From Nothophaeocryptopus gaeumannii (Eukaryota > Ascomycota > Dothideomycetes > Mycosphaerellales > Mycosphaerellaceae), in contig JASISA010000022.1 in assembly GCA_031771865.1 (NCBI GenBank), positions 1,426,001-1,490,000 on the forward strand: a stretch of 64,000 bases of DNA, given 5' to 3'. The notes beneath the pieces were generated by a model. That model was not told the DNA's origin. It saw nothing but the letters and a program-made list of their open reading frames with translations, and did no database searches. Positions 1 to 11,557 of this stretch are shown here, piece after piece; within the stretch, counting starts at the first letter, position 1; every line of letters begins with the position of its first letter. The translations under genes and the position numbers were made by a program.

Positions 1-106
1 TCGCCGAGAACGCGGACAGAGGAGCATTCAGTGGGAGCAGCCAACTGCTGAAGCACCACTCGGTCAAATTGTCATACAGCAAGGGCAAGAGACTTTCGTG
101 CTCAAC

Positions 107-2497
107 ATGGCGACCACTCCCATCCCGTCAGCCGAGCAACTGAGGTCCATATTCGGCTCAGATACTGAAGCAACGCACCGGGACGTACAGATCATGGCCT
201 TGGACATGATCCTTACCGCATGCTATGTCGCGGTCACGAATCTCAGCATTAGACCAGACATTGAGAGACTCGGATTCAGCAATCTTGTGTCAACGATCGG
301 TAGTCGAGATGAAGACCGAATCAGGCAAGCTGCTTGGAGCATACCAGAAATCATGCACCTGAACACCGTTGGAGCTGAACAGGTCGACCACGCCGTCGAT
401 TCGCTTCTGAGCTCCGAAAGATGGGCTGCTGGTACTGGATCAGGAACAGATGACGATATAATTGATCCAGCCGAAACCGAAGAAATCGACATGCTCAATC
501 CATCTCATAGAGAGCCAAGCCAGGGACTCCGCGGGCTGCTGTACTATATCGCCGAAGACGATGCCAAACGAAAGGCGTACGAGCATAGAGGCATCCATTG
601 CGAAGAGTGCGGACAGATGCCCATCAAGGGTGTGAGATGGCACTGCTTGAATTGCCCCGACTTCGACCTCTGTACCTCTTGCGAAGCGCATGCGCGCCAC
701 CCGAAGACTCATATCTTCTCCAGAATCCAGATTCCTCTTCCGGTTCTGTCTCAGCCTACCAAGGAATATCGACTCTGGTACCCTGGAGATCCGCGGAAGC
801 TGCACTCTTCACTCGATCCTGGTCTCAAGAAGCGCTTATGTCATGACTACAGCTTTGAAGAGCCCCAGATGGATGCTTTCTACGACCAGTTTACCTGCAT
901 AGCCAACGTACCATGGGACCAAGATCCAAACAAAGTACAGTCAGCTATCGACAGACGAGCATTTAACAAAGCATTTACTTCGGAGCGATGGCCTGATGGT
1001 CTCTCCTCAAACGCCCTGTACGATCGCATGTTTGCATTTTATGACACAGACAACAACAGCGTCATCGGTTTCGAGGAATTTATCAGTGGGCTGTCATATC
1101 TTCGAGGTCCGAGGCGATTTGCTAGCCTGCAGCGCGCCCTTGAGGGATACGATGTGGACGGCGACGGCTACGTGAAACGTGCAGACTTTCTACGAATACT
1201 TCGTGCCAAGTTCAATATCCAAAAGCAGCTCGTCACAGACTGCATGGAAGGACAAGCTCAAGACATAACACTGGCCAGTACGGACACACTGAGGTCAAGT
1301 CAACCAATAAGCTCCATTTTTGCAGAAGAAACGATCCCGCCGGGCGAAACACGGCGGCCCAGGGGCAAGCAACTCGATGCATTTGGTGACCTGCTACCAG
1401 CACCAGGCATGAAGACCATACTAGATGATGAAGATCCGTTCGTCAAGAGGAATGTTCCGCCCCACGAACATCTTCGAACGGATTTATCCCGCCTCGAGGA
1501 GATGATCTACGGCACGCACGATGAGGAGGATGTCGACGACATGAATCCGGTCGACAGTATTCGACCAGCGACCGGCGAACCCGTGAATGGAGATGCAGGG
1601 CAAGGCGCTGGCTCATCGTCTCGAGTTCACGTGTTAGAAGACGTCGGGGATGACATTGAGGAACCATATCTACAAGACGCGCTCTGGCAGATCACCGAAG
1701 AAGGGTTCAATGAGCTTCTCGATCCGCTATTCAAGAAGAGGGAAGCTGAAGATTATGACATTGAAAATACGCGAGACGAAAGAAAGAAATGGCGAATGGA
1801 AATTGGAGAAGAGATTGCTGCTGAGCGCCAGTTCCGGGAAGACCTCGTGGCTACAGCAGCCTCCGATCCACTACTGGCAACAGCAATGGGGTCCTTTAAC
1901 CTCAAGAGCGAAAGGAAGAAGACTCCACCACCGCTTCCCGATCGCGAGCCTGCAGTCGCTATGAGGGAAAGTATGGTGCCAACAGATTGGGAGAGCCTGG
2001 AGAGACATGAAGCCGCAATCTCGGATACATCTCTGGACGACCTTCTCAATAGTCTTGGTGCTGGCGTACGGATTGATCCAGAGCCCAGTGCATCCACCTC
2101 TTCACCAAGAGCTGCAGCCAGAGGCTCATCTACCATCTGGAATGGCAATGCTTCGAATAGCGCCACGTCTCCCCTGGCGACCGAAGTCTTCCATGACGAA
2201 GACACCACGGCAAACGCTGATCCTACACTTCCTCAGAATAAACCGAACACGAACGCCGACGCAGGCAATACCTTTGTCGACGACACTGAAACAGCAGCAT
2301 CAGAGGCCAAAGAATATGTGCCCTCTAAGCAGCGACTACAATACCTCGCTCGATTGGACGAGCTAGAGCATGAAATGGACGAGCGCGGCGGGCCAGGCAG
2401 GCTAAGCTATGATGAGATTGAGCGCATCACAGTCGCTGAGAACAGAGGCGAGCTTAGAGGGCTCGTCAAGAGCTGGCTGGAGTGGGCGAGCTTCTGA
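107..2497 (+). CDS. ZZ-type zinc finger and EF-hand protein, possibly 5' partial
   Basis: A single open frame of 796 codons from the ATG at 107. Residues about 164-205 form a ZZ zinc finger: the pairs CEEC, CLNC and CTSC are followed by His residues. Two EF-hand loops follow near residues 311-331 (DTDNNSVIGFEEF) and 348-362 (DVDGDGYVKRADF), so calcium binding is likely. The rest is acidic and low in complexity, with a charged conserved-looking tail ending KSWLEWASF. The arrangement matches a fungal ZZ/EF-hand family of unknown role; no enzyme domain is seen. The frame stays open upstream of 107 to base 2 with no stop, so an upstream exon or start may lie outside the window. The product class is fairly sure, the start is not. 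Confidence 0.8.
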   Translation: MATTPIPSAEQLRSIFGSDTEATHRDVQIMALDMILTACYVAVTNLSIRPDIERLGFSNLVSTIGSRDEDRIRQAAWSIPEIMHLNTVGAEQVDHAVDSLLSSERWAAGTGSGTDDDIIDPAETEEIDMLNPSHREPSQGLRGLLYYIAEDDAKRKAYEHRGIHCEECGQMPIKGVRWHCLNCPDFDLCTSCEAHARHPKTHIFSRIQIPLPVLSQPTKEYRLWYPGDPRKLHSSLDPGLKKRLCHDYSFEEPQMDAFYDQFTCIANVPWDQDPNKVQSAIDRRAFNKAFTSERWPDGLSSNALYDRMFAFYDTDNNSVIGFEEFISGLSYLRGPRRFASLQRALEGYDVDGDGYVKRADFLRILRAKFNIQKQLVTDCMEGQAQDITLASTDTLRSSQPISSIFAEETIPPGETRRPRGKQLDAFGDLLPAPGMKTILDDEDPFVKRNVPPHEHLRTDLSRLEEMIYGTHDEEDVDDMNPVDSIRPATGEPVNGDAGQGAGSSSRVHVLEDVGDDIEEPYLQDALWQITEEGFNELLDPLFKKREAEDYDIENTRDERKKWRMEIGEEIAAERQFREDLVATAASDPLLATAMGSFNLKSERKKTPPPLPDREPAVAMRESMVPTDWESLERHEAAISDTSLDDLLNSLGAGVRIDPEPSASTSSPRAAARGSSTIWNGNASNSATSPLATEVFHDEDTTANADPTLPQNKPNTNADAGNTFVDDTETAASEAKEYVPSKQRLQYLARLDELEHEMDERGGPGRLSYDEIERITVAENRGELRGLVKSWLEWASF

Positions 2498-2892
2498 TCA
2501 GAGCATGAGTGCAGAAAGCGACTAGCGAGCATTATTTTCATGACGGTGGTAGTGGGCTTTCTTGGTTACGATAGCTAGATACCCGATCGGCTGAGGAGAG
2601 ACTACTCCCGTTGTGAGTAGAGAACATGAGAAGCGGCATCTTCAAGCTCATGCAATACACATTGTCATTGATCGATCTCTTGCATCTCTAACATCCATTC
2701 TGCTGTCGTGAATAATGCAGCTACAACCTCGTCTCAAACATCATCCTGACTACCTCAGCGAACGCCGTGCCAAAATGATAGCATGAACAACGCAAAATCT
2801 TAGTTCACCATAGCTCGTGATGGCCCAATACCCCTCCAAACGCCGCATGCTGCTTTACGATACTTTTACGACTTCCATCCTCCCATCAATTC
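2498..2892. other. Convergent 3' spacer
   Basis: About 395 bases between the stops of the ZZ/EF-hand gene (+) and PHO85 (-). It should hold both 3' UTRs and polyadenylation sites. No ORF or repeat of note. Confidence 0.6.
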
Positions 2893-3937
2893 CTAATACG
2901 CGCGCTGCTGCCCCACAGTCATACCCGGCACCTGCGAAGTAAAACCTCCCTGCGCAGCTTGTGCCGAGCGCGTATTTAGATCCGCAAACCACGGGTGTTG
3001 CAGAGCCACTTGCGCACTTATCCGCATCTCCGGCCTCAATTGCAGTAGCTGATTGAGCAACTGTAGACCCAACGAGTCCACCTGGGGCAGGATATTCCTA
3101 AGTTCCTGCGTAGCGTAGACGGGCCAAGTCGACTTGTACTCTGGGAAACTGCTGATTCCCGGCCAGCTGCGTTCGGAGGGTGTGCCCATGAGTCGGAAAA
3201 TTTTGAGTAATTGATCCTCATTGGTGGTTCCTGGGAATAGCGGGCGGCCGGTGAACATTTCTGCCATGATGCAGCCGGCGGACCAGATGTCGATGCTGGT
3301 GTTGTAGGTTCGGCTGCCGAGGAGCACATCTGGAGCGCGGTACCAGAGGGTTACGACTTCGTTGGAGAAGGTGTTGACGGGGATGCCGAAGGCGCGGGCG
3401 AGACCAAAGTCGCCTAGTTTCAGCTGGCCTTGCGAGTTGATGAGCAGGTTTTGCGGTTTGAGATCTCGGTGGAGGACGCGGTTGTCGTGGCAGAAAGCGA
3501 TTCCGCGGAGAAGTTGCCACATGAAGCTCTTGATGGTGGCCGAGTCCAGAGCACCTCTGGCTCCTCCGGCTGGGTTCGTGTAGCTGTCCATGTACTTCTT
3601 CAAGTCCTTGTCCATGTATTCGAAGACGAGCATGAGCTTGTTCTCGGTGTGGATGACATCGTACAGGCTCACGATGTTTTCGTGCTTCAGCTCTTTCATC
3701 AGGGAGATCTCGCGAATGGCTGTGCTCGGGGTACCCTCTTCGCTATCGAGGTGGATCTCCTTGAGGGCGACAAATTGACCGGTCTGGCCGTTGCGGCCCT
3801 TGAACACCTGCGCTCACATATCAGTATGCGTATCCTTCGCGCACCTCTTCAACTTCGTGCATGTATCGTACCGTAGCATATGTGCCCTCGCCCAGCTTCT
3901 CCAGCTGCTGGAAGCTGGAAGGATGGCGCTTGTCCAT
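2893..3937 (-). CDS. PHO85: Cyclin-dependent kinase PHO85
   Basis: Two exons, 3872-3937 and 2893-3807, give 326 aa. Exon 1 starts MDKRHPSSFQQLEKLGEGTY, the typical PHO85 N-terminus with the Gly-rich loop GEGTYA. The 64-nt intron (GTACGA...GCGCAG) rejoins as AT-VFKGRN. Visible kinase marks are ALKEI (VAIK lysine), the cyclin-binding helix PSTAIRE, HRDLKPQN, DFG and a WYRAPD activation segment without a T-loop threonine of the CDK1 kind, as is usual in PHO85. Family knowledge: a Ser/Thr kinase that pairs with several cyclins in phosphate, glycogen and cell-cycle control. Oddity: the frame is open without a stop for 114 codons upstream of this ATG (to 4279), so an N-terminally extended form is possible. 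The short form fits the family length. Confidence 0.93.
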
Positions 3938-5096
3938 AGTCTCAATCTTGGAGCCTGCTCCGAGACTGCGCACACTGATGTTACTGTCTGTCCTATTGCC
4001 GACGCTGAGCGTCCCAGCCTCCGTGGGCCTAAGAGTTGTCTCAGGCGGTTCCTTGCGCGTATACTCCGGGTCCCACAAGATCGATTTGGCGCTGGTGAGA
4101 CTTCTGGCGATGGACAGCGGCGACGAGTTCTTGCTGGTCGCGCGAGAAGCGGGCGGTCGGGTGGCAGTGGACGATTCGGGGTGTTGGGCGGCCGTTTTGA
4201 AGGTGTGCGGAGTGAGTCGGAGTGGAGCTTCTTTTGTACGGAGCGTTTCGAGGTTGTCGCTGTGTCGCTGCTCGTTTGGCTAGGCTTGCGGAGATCTGCA
4301 GAGCTCATGAATTGATCGATTGGCTGGAGTGACTCGGCGGCTTCTTCACCTTCGATTCGCGGATGGCGAGGCTGGGCTGGTCCTTTTTGAGGAAGCCGCA
4401 CCGCAGCCTCTTCTCCTCTGTTCTTTACATAGCCGCCCAAAGGAATGACGAAAAAGGTCACATGCGAGGCACACGGACGTTTCACCTGCCACAATCTATC
4501 TTGCTTCACGCATTGACACGTTGACCGACAGCCTCGCGCGTCAACCGAAGGCGCTTCGGCAGATTGAGACGCCATCCACGTCCCCAGTCGCGATCTCCCA
4601 CATTCTTCAATGCTCTGTGCTACCACACGCAGATCCAGACCCTTCTTCCGACCAAGTATCGTGGAGAGAAGTCTCTACGAAAGAGTCATCCTCCATCGTA
4701 TGCCATGTAATGGGCGGATACGCTCACGATGCCCCGTTCTTTGTCGATTGATAGTACGTTCGAATACGTTTATGGAGGTGGAGCGCAATACCATCAATAC
4801 CCAAAACGACAGCTTCGGAGCCGAAAGATCTAGCACGATGCGCCTGTGAATATCGCGAAAGATGCCTCTTTCTACAAGACGCCGTACACAGGCCAGTATG
4901 GACTTCATTTACTGCCACGTGGAACTTGTGGGCCTTCATTGCGGCTGTTCGGCGTAAAAGCTTGGGGATTTTCAGCGATGTTGCACTACGACTTCACTCA
5001 ATGTCCCGTTTGACGTAGTCGGTGGAAAGATATTCTGATAGAGGTAGGTGCGACTGCCATTGACCATGTTGCTACGGTCTCCTCCTTTTGGTCAAG
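3938..5096. promoter_or_regulatory. Divergent promoter region of PHO85 and the GH92 gene
   Basis: About 1.16 kb between two divergent starts. The half next to PHO85 (3938-4308) has protein-like open frames on the minus strand and may be transcribed leader or an N-terminal exon of the kinase. The rest shows no recognised gene; the short ORFs there are not supported. Confidence 0.45.
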
Positions 5097-7479
5097 ATGG
5101 CATACGCTACGAGATGGCTGCCATTTGCAGGCGTTGCGATCTCATACGCAAGCATGTGCTCTGCGCAAACAACTAATTCGAACTACAGCCAATATGCAAA
5201 TGTTTTCCTTGGGACGAACAATGGAGGCAACATGTTTCCAGGAGTCGTTGCAGCACCTCATGCCATGGTGAAGCTGGGACCGGATGTCGAGAGTGGCAAG
5301 ACAGACGCGTACTCAGGCTATCTTCCTTCCGGACAGATATGGGGCTTCTCAATGATGCACGAGAGCGGGACGGGGGGTGCTCCAAAGTATGGAGTCGTCA
5401 ACCAGATGCCGGTCGCCGGTACCATCGCCAATCCTCTCGTTGACCTTGGCCAGAACCGCAGCGTCAACGACACAGCTCATGTTGGATACTACAAGTCTTC
5501 ACTGGTCAACGGTATCGATATTGAGGTCTCCGGGACGGAGCATGCAGGCTTGTACCAGTATACTTTCCCGAACGGATCCAACTCAGTGGTAGTCGATGTC
5601 TCTCATGTACTTCCATCATTTCGAGGGCTAGGCTGGGGTCAAGGGTATGCTGGAGGCAGCTTTCAGCTACAAGGCAATGGTTCTTACACTGGAAGCGGGA
5701 TCTACAACAATGGCTGGAATCTGGCTCCAAACTGGACCATCTACTTTTGCGGACACTTTGATCAAGGTCCTACAAGTCAGAAGACTTTCACTGGTAATGG
5801 CACGACACTGTACTCATATGGTAATTCATCAGCGACCAATGGCACATATCTCCAGGGAGGCGTCTTCAACTTCGATCAGAGAGCTGTCACTTCGCGTGTT
5901 GGCATCTCTTTCATTTCCACTGCAAAAGCGTGCTCGAATGTCGCATTCGAGATACCCGAAGGAGTGAGCCTGCAAAGTCTAGTCAGTTCTGCGCAGAGTC
6001 GATGGACGGCAGAGATCTTCAGTAAGGTGCAAGTCACTGAGACCAACCAAACAGTGCTCACACAGCTATACTCGTACCTCTATGGCATGAACCTTCTACC
6101 TTCGAACCGCACTGGCGAGAACCCGGGGTGGCAATCGAGCGAGCCTTACTACGATGACTTCTTCACGTTCTGGGACCTATTTCGCTGCTCAACATCCCTC
6201 TGGCAAGTTCTGCAACCAACTACCTACGAAGAAATCATTCGATCACTCGTCGACACTTGGCGCCATGATGGCTTCTTACCCGACGCGCGATCATCAAACT
6301 ACAACGGCCGCACCCAAGGAGGCTCTAACGCCGAAAATGTCCTGGCCGATGCCTACGTAAAAGGGGTTCGAGGCAAAGTAAACTGGGCCAATGGGTACGC
6401 AGCCATGCGCACAGATGCTGAAGTTGTTCCGCCCAACAATCACGATCCCATTGCCCCCGAAGCCTCCACCAAAGAAGGCCGTGGTGCACTGCCAGACTGG
6501 AAGGCGTACGGCTACATAACCCCGAACTTCACCCGTGCAGTCTCTCGAGCAGTCGAATACGCTGTCAATGACTTCAGCTTAACCCAAGTCGCCAAAGGTC
6601 TAGGCTACACAGATGACTACAAGGAATACATGAACCGCTCTCGCAACTGGCGAAATCACTGGAATGCCAAACAATCCTCCCTCAACTTCACCGGATTCAT
6701 GGTCCCCCGATCAGCGAACGGTTCTTTCTCCTACCCTTACGACCCAACACAATGTGGCGGATGTTACTGGTCCGATCCTTACTACGAAGACCTCCCCTGG
6801 TCGTATTCCTTCAACGCCCATCACGACATCTCTCACCTCATAGCCCTCTCAGGAGGAAACGAGACGTTCGTCCGAAGACTGGAGAAATTCTTCGAGCCTG
6901 GAGCTTATCCCGACGGAAATGACGCATACGGGAACACGTTGTTCAATCCAGGTAATGAGCCAGCTTTTACGACTCCTTACTTATTCAACTTTGTGGGGAG
7001 ACAGGACCTATCAGTCAAGTACTCACGCCATGCGGCTTTGGCGTACTACGGTGCTGGAACAGGTGGCATTCCTGGTAATTCGGACGCTGGAGCTATGCAG
7101 ACTTGGATATTGTGGAATATGATTGGGTTGTATCCTGTGACGGGGCAGACGACTTTTCTCATCGGATCGCCTTTCTTCAAGGAGATTAAGTTGGATGTTG
7201 GGGGTGGGAAGACGCTTGAGATTACGAGTAGTGGTGGGGATAGGTACGTTTGACTGGAGGGACCTCTACGATTTTGAGGAGCTTGCTGACGTTATTGCTT
7301 GTGATGGGTATACAGCTCCATATGTGCAGAGCTTGAAGGTCAATGGGAAAGATTGGAAGAAAGCTTGGATTACCTGGGACGATGTTTTCGCGGATGGAGG
7401 CAAGATGGAGTTCGTGCTGGGCTCTGAACAGAAGCTTTGGGCGACAGGACCACCGCCGCCCAGTCCTGCGAGTGTATAG
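5097..7479 (+). CDS. Secreted glycoside hydrolase family 92 alpha-mannosidase
   Basis: Exon 1 runs from ATG 5097; exon 2 is 7316-7479 and ends GPPPPSPASV. Residues 1-25 are a signal peptide (MAYATRWLPFAGVAISYASM, then Ala-Gln), so it is secreted or wall-bound. GH92 hallmarks include SQYANVFLGTNNGGNMFPG, WDLFRCSTSLWQ, a GGSNAENVLADA loop, HHDISHLI and, near the end, GNSDAGAMQTW with GLYPVTGQTTFLIGSP. The family comprises Ca2+-dependent exo-alpha-mannosidases that trim mannans and glycoproteins. The intron is problematic: the best donor (GTACGT at 7244) to TACAG ending at 7315 shifts the frame by one base, whereas weaker donors at 7228 (GTAGTG) or 7234 (GTGGGG) restore ...PYVQSLKVNG. The spliced length is about 765 aa, normal for the family. 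N-glycosylation sequons are abundant. Confidence 0.88.
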
Positions 7480-8685
7480 ATGAGCAGATGGCGTTCTTGT
7501 CGCTGACATCTTTCTCGAGATCACAATCGCTGTCTCTTATCAATACGTTTACCTGAGGCTCTTGATCTATACCCAAAGGCTGTCTTATCGCAACCCTGGC
7601 ATACAGACGTGATGTTACTCAATGACCGGTCGTTTCACCTAGCTCTTACCCAAGACACCAAAGCACAATATCCCATGGGGCTCTGAGACCTCCCATGGGG
7701 AAGCGCGCAAGGAAGTCATCACCTGACAAGCCCCATGCGGTCAGCTTGTGATCCCGAGACCAACGCCAGACGTATCGCGAGAAATAGGCTTTTTCTGGGC
7801 AGCGCTAAATACGCCAGCATGCAAGGCCGTGCCAAATGTGCGGACAATGTTAGCGTCGTGTCGAGAAAGTTATGTATTGATTAGGACTAGAGCGGTATTG
7901 CGTCTTTGGAGGCGGTGGATGGGGTTGACGATGCTTCTGGTAATGATACGGCTTGACAGAGCTATTCAGACCATTGATATGCTGCAACTGCCAATGTATA
8001 CGAGCATGAACTCTCCAAGGGCCCCGAGTCTTGCCATGGGTAAGAGTTCTGAAGCTCATCCTTACGAGCACGTTTCGCAACACTTAGACCCGATAAGGAA
8101 CCTTGTTAGCCACATGGCTCTACGTGGTTGGTCTCGCGAGCAGATGGCATTGCACGTGCCAGGCGCCACCAAGATGTCTAGTATCTGAATTAGGCTACCG
8201 AGCCTCTGCGGTGAGGCATATTCATCTAGCACATCCAGCTGCGCGCAGAAGGCTCGAAATGCGAAGGGAAAGTGTGGGTCAAAGTAAGAGCTGACCTCGC
8301 AGCGATTGGTTGCCGGGTGGTGGCTCTTGGCTCGGGGCTGGAATGCTGGGGAGAGGCCATGGGGTGTTGTCGGCTCATCCGCAAAGTCGCAAGAACTCCA
8401 TGGCGAGACGACAAAGCCGCCAAAGCTTGGGTGCGCCTATTGTAGGCTGAAGCGACTGGGCTTCTTAGCATCTGTAGGTCATGCGAGGCTACTTCTCGGC
8501 TTGTCTTCTGTTCTCGTGCTGCTGATACACCACAGCACACCCTCTTTGATGCGCTGAGAGCTATTGACATGCTGCCTGTATAGACAAAGGGACTGCCGCT
8601 TCAGCTTCGTATACGAGCCCTGGAGGCTGACCTTCTCATCTATTGACTCAATCAACATCTGCACAGCCTGGCCCGAGCTGGCAAT
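7480..8685. other. Intergenic region upstream of the KHA1-like gene
   Basis: About 1.2 kb between two plus-strand genes. It holds the GH92 3' UTR and the antiporter promoter. Two copies of CCCATGGGG lie near 7674 and 7702. A 146-codon ORF (7748-8188) has no recognisable domain and is not called. No repeat or RNA gene was seen. Confidence 0.4.
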
Positions 8686-11454
8686 ATGGCGACTCCTACA
8701 GTGACCGAGTTCCTCACGGCTACGGTCACCAGAACCGTGGCATCCGCATCCGCGACAAGTTCGCAACGAGCGACTCCCCAAGGCGGTATCTTGGAAGGCG
8801 GAAACCCATCTCATTATGACAACAAGGCAGGTCGCAGCAACAAGCATCGCAGACTGCTCCTCCCTAACCAATATCACAGAACCCAATCATCCTCTTCATC
8901 ATTCAAGCCGGCATAATCATCATCTTCTGCCGCCTCCTCCACTGGCCTCTTTCCAAAATCCGCCAACCTCGCGTCATCGCCGAAGTCATAGGTGGCATCC
9001 TTCTAGGTCCTTCCGTAATGGGCCGCATACCAGGCTTCACGACCGCCATCTTCCCCACAGCCTCGATCCCGAATCTCAATCTCGCGGCCAATCTTGGTCT
9101 GGTACTCTTCCTGTTCTTAGTGGGACTGGAAGTGGATCTGAGATACTTCTTCAGCAATTGGAAGATTGCGTTGAGCGTGGGAGCTGCGGGTATGGCATTG
9201 CCGTTTGGCTTGGGCTGCGCAATAGCTTGGGGACTGTACCACGAATTTAAAGATGAGGAGGGAATTGTTGAGATCAATTTTGGGACATTCATGTTGTTCA
9301 TTGGTATTGCCATGGCGATTACGGTGCGTATTATCTCGAGAGGGGAGGCTGACAACATCTGACAATCTACAGGCCTTCCCGGTTCTGTGTCGTATCCTGA
9401 CTGAGTTGAAATTGCTCAGCACGCCGGTCGGCATCATCACTCTTTCGGCAGGTGTCTCGAACGATGTCGTGGGCTGGATTCTGCTCGCTCTCTGCGTGGC
9501 TCTCGTCAATGCTGGAAGCGGACTAACGGCGCTCTGGGTTCTACTAACTTGCGTAGGCTATGGACTTTTCCTATTCTATGCAGTCAGGCCCGTCTTTCTG
9601 TGGTACCTACGCCGAAGCCGAGCGCTCCAGGATGGCCCATCTCAGGCAGTCATCGTTGTTACGCTGTTGATTGCACTCGGATCCTCGTTCTTCACTGGAG
9701 TCATTGGTGTTCACCCCATTTTTGGCGCGTTCATGGCTGGCTTGATCTGTCCGCACGAGGGTGGTTTCGCAATCAAGATCACCGAAAAGATCGAGGATCT
9801 AATTTCCGCGCTCTTCTTGCCGCTTTACTTTGCGCTTTCTGGTCTTTCGACTAACATTGGACTCTTGGACAACGGCATCACCTGGGCTTACGTGGTCGGT
9901 GTGATCGCAATCGCTTTCATTGCCAAGTTCGTAGGAGGCACTCTGGGTGCGAGATTCAATGGCCTCGTCTGGCGCGAGTCTTTCACAATCGGAGCACTCA
10001 TGTCTTGTAAGGGTCTTGTCGAGCTGATTGTGCTCAACATCGGACTCCATGCTAGGATCTTAAGTACCAGAACCTTCACCATCTTCGTCGTTATGGCCCT
10101 TGTCACTACTTTCGCTACTACTCCTTTGGTCCAATGGCTTTACCCACCGTGGTATCAACGCAAGCTCGAAGCCTGGAAGCGCGGCGAGATCGAGTGGGAG
10201 AGCGGCAAGCCGCTTGCAGGCGGCAGTCTCGAGACCGACAGTGTCGCAGCACAAAAGGCGGAATCTGCCAAGGTTAGGAACCTACTTGTGTACCTGCGGC
10301 TTGATAACATGCCCACTTTACTGGCTTTTGTCTCGCTGTTTGGTAGCAGAGCGAGCGAGGTTGCACACAAAGAGCATCCGAGCAAGGAGCACGACAAGTT
10401 CGAGGAGCCACAACAAGAAAATGTCAGGCATAAGAGAGTCGCTGTTCACGGCGTGCGAATGATGGAGCTGACAGAGCGTGGCTCATCCGTCATGCAAGTG
10501 ACCGAAGTTGACGAATACTCGCTCTTCGACCCGATCTTGAACGCCTTCAGAGTCCTTGGCCAGATGTTCAACCTCAATGTCTCTGGTGAGGTTACAGTCA
10601 TTCCAGAGAGCAGCTTCGCAGAAACGCTGGTCAACAAGGCCGTCGAGGAATCCTCCGACCTCTTGCTCATCCCCTGGAGCGAGACCGGCACCCTTTCGGA
10701 GAAGCAGACGGTCTCAACAGACAACGTGAAGAACAAGCTTGCCTCCGACACGTATAGCGCATTCGTACGGGAGGCGCTGGATTCCACACAAGTCCACACA
10801 GCAGTCTTCATCAACAAGGGCTTCTCCGGAACACTGAAGCAAAAGCCTTTGACACTCCAACGTACTATGAGTGCGATGAGTCTGCGGAGTCAACGCGACC
10901 ACCCCACGACACTCCTAAACGTCGACCAAAGCCACCACATCTTCTTCCCATTCTTTGGCGTTGGAAACGACGACCGTACGGCTTTGCGTCTGGTCCTCCA
11001 ACTCGCCGAAAATCCCGGCGTCACAGCAACAATAGTCCACTACGAAAGCCACGACGTTACCGGACATGCCACGCCCGTGGAAGTCGTCGCGACAAAAGAT
11101 GCCGAATACAAAACCCACAAAGCCGTATCCACAACATCCTCACAAGGAAGTGAACTCACCACTTTCTTCAACACACTATCCCGTTCGCTCCCGACTGAGC
11201 TGAGCCAGCGAGTCGTCTTTGACACGGTACTAGATAGCACGAATCCGATCAAAGACGCTCTGGCGAAAGCTCAAGAGGAAGTCGCGCAGAATCCGAAAAA
11301 TGGTGGGGATATCATTGTTGTTGGGAGGCATATTGAGCATTCTAGGCAAAGTGGGAGAGGTGACTGCTTGGGTGCTGCGGCTGTTACGTTTGTGGAGAGC
11401 GGGATTAAGGCGAGTTTGTTGGTTGTGCAGGCGAGGGGAAATGGGTTGGAGTAG
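8686..11454 (+). CDS. KHA1: K+/H+ antiporter of the CPA2 family (KHA1-like)
   Basis: Three exons, 8686-8826, 8880-9323 and 9373-11454, give 888 aa, close to the yeast Kha1 length. A short soluble N-terminus is followed by about twelve hydrophobic spans to residue ~440, with family motifs RQPRVIAEVIGGILLGPSVM, LGLVLFLFLVGLE and AFPVLCRIL, then GVSNDVVGWILLA. A soluble C-terminal half of about 440 residues looks like the regulatory (USP-like) region of fungal Kha1. The role known for the family is electroneutral K+/H+ exchange in the Golgi/endosomal membrane. Intron 1 (8827-8879, 53 nt) starts with GC, not GT (AAG|GCAGGT...CACAG), and only this boundary keeps the frame (NK|NPIILFIIQ). Intron 2 is 9324-9372. 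Confidence 0.9.
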
Positions 11455-11557
11455 ATTGGGGGAATTCGTTGGTTTGGTTTGGGCATAGCGGTTATGGCGC
11501 TAGATGGATTTTTGATGATTTGATGATATCCATGTTGAAGGTCTGCATGCGGACAGG

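Noticed and set aside
7748..8188. 146-codon ORF upstream of the antiporter
   Set aside because: No domain and no splice signals linking it to a neighbour.
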